From the NCBI GenBank assembly GCA_964500205.1, contig CAZCNS010000015.1:1-64000 (forward strand): 64,000 nt of DNA. The letters run 5' to 3'. The stretch comes from UBA10329 sp964500205. GTDB taxonomy: Bacteria > Bacteroidota > Bacteroidia > UBA10329. Within the stretch, counting starts at the first letter, position 1, and each line of letters begins with the position of its first letter. Below are positions 60,753-64,000 of the stretch, piece by piece. Both the position numbers and the translations under genes were made by a program. Under the pieces are notes generated by a model. It searched no databases and was not told the DNA's origin. It worked only from the letters and a program-made list of their open reading frames with translations.

Positions 60753-61874
60753 ATGAGAAGATTTCTGTTCGTTCCCTTCCTGCTATCCACCCTGCTCACC
60801 GCCTGTCAGGACAACGCCCGTGTGCAGGGCACCATTACCAACAGTGATGGAGAGACCATCATACTCGAACAGATCATGTCCAGTGCCATCACCCCGCTCG
60901 ACTCGGTCCAATTGGATGACAAAGGGCGCTACAAGCTCAACGCAGAGGTGACCGAACCGGGTTTTTACAGGCTCCGCATCGGGGAGAACAACATGGTGCT
61001 ACTCCTGCTCTCGCCCGAGGACCGAGCCACGGTCGATGGCAACATGCTCGACCTTTACATGAGCTACGATGTGAGCGGCTCGGAAGGGTCAGCGCAATTG
61101 CGCGAGCTTGACCATTATCTGCGGAAGAACTATGAGGAAAGCGACAGCCTGCGGCAGGTGTTCGCCAAGCTGCGCAGTGCCACCAATGCCGATTCGCTCG
61201 TAGCGGTGCTGGAGCCGCAGTTCAATGCCAAGCAGGCGGAGAAGGTGGAGTTCATCTATGGTTTCATAGACCGGCACAAAGGCAGCTTAGTGGCCCTATC
61301 TGCCCTTCAGACGCTCAACCCGCAGGAGCATCCCGACAAATTCGAGCAGGTGGCCGAGGCCCTGTCCGCGTCTATGCCCGAGTCGGCTTATGTGAAAGAG
61401 TTTCAGGCACGCGTGGCAGACATCCGCACCCAAAGGCAGGCAGCACAGCGCACCAGCATAGGCGGACTTGCTCCCGAAATAGCCATATCAGACCCCGATG
61501 GCAATCCCATCAAGCTCTCCGATTTCCGCGGCAAGGTGGTGCTCATCGACTTCTGGGCAGCTTGGTGCAAGCCGTGCCGCATGGAGAACCCCAACGTAGT
61601 GCGCATGTACAAGCGGTTCAAGGACAAGGGCTTCGAGATCTTCGGGGTGAGCCTCGACCGCGACCGCGATGCTTGGCTCAAGGCCATCGCAGATGACGGA
61701 CTCACTTGGAAGCACGGCTCGGAGCTGCGTTTTTGGCAGTCGAGCTTTGTGCCTACCTACAATCTGGAGGGCATCCCGATGACCTACTTGGTGGATGCCG
61801 AGGGCGTCATCATCGGCAAGGGGCTGCGCGGTGCGGAACTGGAGCGCAAGCTGGAAGAAGTTTTGGGAAAATGA
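60753..61874 (+). CDS. TlpA-type thioredoxin lipoprotein with DUF4369-like domain
   Basis: This 373-residue protein has a lipobox LLTAC (Cys near residue 17), a DUF4369-like domain (about 20-115: VQGTITNSDGETIILEQI), a helical linker and a C-terminal thioredoxin domain (about 235-373). The redox motif is CKPC, Cys272 and Cys275, in DFWAAWCKPCRMENP, and the cis-Pro loop is LEGIPMTYLVD. It is a membrane-attached thiol oxidoreductase of the AhpC/TSA-TlpA family. ATG 60753 is chosen for the lipoprotein signal and the promoter at 60718. Confidence 0.92.
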   Translation: MRRFLFVPFLLSTLLTACQDNARVQGTITNSDGETIILEQIMSSAITPLDSVQLDDKGRYKLNAEVTEPGFYRLRIGENNMVLLLLSPEDRATVDGNMLDLYMSYDVSGSEGSAQLRELDHYLRKNYEESDSLRQVFAKLRSATNADSLVAVLEPQFNAKQAEKVEFIYGFIDRHKGSLVALSALQTLNPQEHPDKFEQVAEALSASMPESAYVKEFQARVADIRTQRQAAQRTSIGGLAPEIAISDPDGNPIKLSDFRGKVVLIDFWAAWCKPCRMENPNVVRMYKRFKDKGFEIFGVSLDRDRDAWLKAIADDGLTWKHGSELRFWQSSFVPTYNLEGIPMTYLVDAEGVIIGKGLRGAELERKLEEVLGK

Positions 61875-61889
61875 TCCGTCATTCCCTGT

Positions 61890-61940
61890 GAAAAATGAAA
61901 GACCGCAGCGGCCAAATGCCACTGCGGTCTTTCATTTTTC
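61890..61940. terminator. Strong bidirectional terminator
   Basis: Arms of 19 bp (61890-61908 and 61922-61940) pair perfectly around a 13-base loop, with a GACCGCAG core and A/T-rich outer ends. It lies between the convergent genes 60753 and 61955 and suits both. Confidence 0.93.
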
Positions 61941-61954
61941 ACCAGAGTCAATAC

Positions 61955-62632
61955 TCAAAGCGCATTCCAGCCTACAATATCGGCCTTTACCTTCTCACCA
62001 CTGCGCATCTGCAGCTCCATGTACACAAGTCCGAACTTGTGATTGACACGGTAGATGACCCGCTCCACCATTTCGTCCTCGGGCAAAGTCTCCTGCTCGA
62101 TCTTACTTGTTTTGATATTGAAGAATACAAAAGGCCAATCATCCTGACCTGTCTTCTCGGTCACTGTGCGGGTGTGTATCTCACCGGGAAAACGCTCCAT
62201 CTCATATTTCGCGCCCACACCATCTCCATAACGTGCGATGACCCATGGCTTTTCACCGAAGAAATAGTCCACAATACCTTCGGATGTGAACTTCATGTCG
62301 AAGGTGGTATTGATGCGTCCGTTGCCATCTACGTGTTCGGGTGGCACCATGCTCATCACAAGAGCAGAGTCCTGATGGCCGGTCATGTCCATCTCGGCAC
62401 GGAAGGTCACCCTGCCGTCTGAGGTCCGGTTGATCACGGTCATTTCAAGCGTGGGGAGATCCGACCCTGCAATGTTGACATAGGCAGAGAACTCACTGCC
62501 GACCTCGGTGAGCGGTATGTTGGCATCGCCTCCTACATCGTTGGCATCCACCGTATCCTTCTTGCACGATGTTGTGGAGAGCACGGTGGCGCAAAGCAGA
62601 CCACCGACCAGCATTGAAATGGGATTTCTCAT
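61955..62632 (-). CDS. Predicted lipoprotein of unknown function
   Basis: This 225-residue protein has a lipoprotein signal: MRNPISMLVGGLLCATVLSTTSC, followed by KKD. The body is beta-rich (GSEFSAYVNIAGSDLPTLEMTVI, VFFNIKTSKIEQETLP) and resembles no family I can name. The start at 62632 is chosen because the signal begins there. It is probably on the inner face of the outer membrane or at the surface. Confidence 0.75.
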   Translation of the reverse strand: MRNPISMLVGGLLCATVLSTTSCKKDTVDANDVGGDANIPLTEVGSEFSAYVNIAGSDLPTLEMTVINRTSDGRVTFRAEMDMTGHQDSALVMSMVPPEHVDGNGRINTTFDMKFTSEGIVDYFFGEKPWVIARYGDGVGAKYEMERFPGEIHTRTVTEKTGQDDWPFVFFNIKTSKIEQETLPEDEMVERVIYRVNHKFGLVYMELQMRSGEKVKADIVGWNAL

Positions 62633-62761
62633 GGCTAAAATGTTTTGGTTGATGCCGCGAAACTCTTGGACAACCCACATTCGATCACTGACTTGCATCA
62701 GCAGCGCAGATGACCTTGGTCAACATTCACAACAATAAGCAAGGACCGTGACTGCCGGAGA

Positions 62762-63952
62762 TCAGGCGAGCAATCTGCGATAGAGACCGGCCATGTCATT
62801 GACCAGACGCGTGTAGTGGTATGCCTCACCGACCACTTCCCAGCCATTGCCGGCCATGCGCGTTCGCAGCGACTCATCCTCGATCAGGGCCATGAGATGC
62901 TTGGCCAACTGAGGCTCATCATAGTGCGCGGCCATCAGTCCGGTGATGCCCGTACGCACCACATCGGCCACACCACCCACATCCGTTGTGATGACAGGTT
63001 TGCCACTGGCCTGCGCCTCGATAAGGCTCACAGGCGTGCCCTCATTGAGGGAGGTGAGCATCACAAGGTCAAGACCCGCATAAACCACATCCACATCCGT
63101 ACGCCACGAGGTGAAGGTGAGTAACGCCCTCTCCCCTGCCCCGGCCGCCACGTGGTCGATGTACGGCACTTGCATCTGGTTACAGTATTCCTCCAGTGCC
63201 GACCGCTCCTCCCCATCGCCCACAATGAAGAATCGCAGCCGCTGAGCGCTGTGGTCGGCTGCGTGTTTCAAAAGGCGGATGAACAACCGGTGGTCCTTGA
63301 TGGGTACCAGCCTTCCTACGATGCCGATGGCAAGTTCATCATCATCCACCGAAAACTCAGTTCGGAATGCAGCACGCTTTACATCTGTGTCTGTCCTGAA
63401 CCGCGAGAGGTCGAATCCCAATGGCACCACCTCGATCTTCTCTGCCGGGCATATGCGGTGAATGGCACTCAGCTCCTGCTTCTGACGCTCACTGATGGCA
63501 ATGATGCGAGAGCTCTGCTTGGCCAGACCCCGCTCCACCTGTTTGTAGAACTGGGTCTTCAGCTTGCCGAAATAACTGTGGAAGACATGCCCGTGGAACG
63601 TGTGCAGCACCACTGGAACCTTCATATCGAAAGCCGCCCTGCGACCAATGGCCCCTGCCTTGGATGCATGGGTATGTACAATGTCGGGTTTGAAATCGCG
63701 AATGATGGCCTTCACCTTGCGGTAGGCTGCGAGATCGAGCCCCGGACTCAGCTCGCGTTTCATCTCAGGGATGATCACCGGTTCTATGCCCAGCTCGTTG
63801 AGGATATGCCCAGAGCTCGCCTCGGACTCATCCTTGTCGCCACCAACGAGCATGGTCTCAAACTCCGGTGCGAGGTAGCGCGTCAGGTAGGCCACATTGA
63901 ATGTGGGCCCGCCCAAGTTGAACCTGTTGGCTATGCGAAGGATCCGTGGCAA
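62762..63952 (-). CDS. Family-4 glycosyltransferase (TTG start)
   Basis: This 396-residue GT-B enzyme has the acceptor-side motif RIANRFNLGGPTFNVAYLTRYL at the N-terminus. VHTHASKAGAIGRRAAF and the donor-site motifs GRLVPIKDHRLFIRL, VGDGEERSALEE and the EX7E-like SLNEGTPVSLIEAQASGKPVI (about 300-320) follow. It likely adds a sugar in capsule, LPS or exopolysaccharide synthesis. The start is TTG at 63950-63952: an in-frame TAA lies one codon upstream (63956-63958), and the next ATG would remove the conserved N-terminus. It lies 11 bp after the partial gene at 63964. Confidence 0.92.
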   Translation of the reverse strand: MPRILRIANRFNLGGPTFNVAYLTRYLAPEFETMLVGGDKDESEASSGHILNELGIEPVIIPEMKRELSPGLDLAAYRKVKAIIRDFKPDIVHTHASKAGAIGRRAAFDMKVPVVLHTFHGHVFHSYFGKLKTQFYKQVERGLAKQSSRIIAISERQKQELSAIHRICPAEKIEVVPLGFDLSRFRTDTDVKRAAFRTEFSVDDDELAIGIVGRLVPIKDHRLFIRLLKHAADHSAQRLRFFIVGDGEERSALEEYCNQMQVPYIDHVAAGAGERALLTFTSWRTDVDVVYAGLDLVMLTSLNEGTPVSLIEAQASGKPVITTDVGGVADVVRTGITGLMAAHYDEPQLAKHLMALIEDESLRTRMAGNGWEVVGEAYHYTRLVNDMAGLYRRLLA

Positions 63953-63963
63953 CCGTTATGGGG

Positions 63964-64000
63964 TCAGAAGTTCGGACGGATGGTGTATTTCTCGTAGAAA
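63964..64000 (-). CDS. C-terminal end of an upstream gene (partial)
   Basis: The last 11 codons read FYEKYTIRPNF followed by TGA at 63964-63966. The gene enters from beyond the right edge. Tight spacing to the glycosyltransferase suggests a shared polysaccharide operon. Too little is visible to name it. Confidence 0.5.
   Translation of the reverse strand, partial: FYEKYTIRPNF

Overview
The window comes from a Bacteroidota genome of fairly high G+C, probably Flavobacteriales or a relative. Supporting signs are proteins with C-terminal type IX secretion (T9SS) sorting domains, repeated TAnnTTTG promoter elements, a propeller/Y_Y_Y sensor kinase, a HAEPLYID-type outer-membrane protein, SusC-style CarboxypepD_reg domains and a PID-CTERM-like small protein. 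No rRNA, tRNA, transposase or phage gene was recognised.

Region 1 (1-6664) is a complete type V-A CRISPR-Cas locus on the minus strand: cas12a, cas4, cas1, cas2 and then a CRISPR array that runs off the left edge. REP-like palindromes separate the effector gene from the adaptation genes. A perfect 9-bp inverted repeat lies upstream of cas12a.

Region 2 (6665-11000) is repeat-rich and gene-poor. It holds a hypothetical gene (7221-8039) with a distinctive upstream array of 21-bp-phased motifs, a stand-alone LytTR regulator, a PH-domain protein, a 238-bp tandem duplication and a displaced copy of a T9SS sorting-domain coding end. The hypothetical gene and its array recur at 46942-47595, where the gene has lost almost all of its middle in frame.

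Region 3 (11001-18822) is a probable inorganic-carbon uptake operon: a small exported protein, DabA, DabB, a SulP transporter and an outer-membrane porin.

Region 4 (18993-38456) holds a large SBBP-repeat T9SS protein divergent from a two-component pair. It then has an AlkA-type glycosylase, dihydroorotase with a DUF6671 protein, an azurin and a membrane-anchored cytochrome c, a HAEPLYID protein with a small partner, a CarboxypepD_reg protein, a SpoIIE-type phosphatase and a helical-repeat protein.

Region 5 (38691-56981) is surface-protein territory. It contains a 2446-residue T9SS protein followed by a 63-residue PID-CTERM-like protein, the second repeat cassette, an A+T-rich lipoprotein/retropepsin pair that looks acquired, a PHB-depolymerase-like esterase lipoprotein, and two tandem LamG T9SS paralogues flanked by more 21-bp-phased motifs.

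Region 6 (57014-64000) is mostly housekeeping: a DEAD-box helicase, a Crp/Fnr regulator, two divergent TlpA-type thioredoxin proteins, a lipoprotein, a family-4 glycosyltransferase starting with TTG, and the last 11 codons of another gene.

The least explained signal is the 21-bp phasing. A TTYGYRAA-like core recurs at exact multiples of 21 bp in four separate places: upstream of both copies of the hypothetical gene and around both LamG genes.
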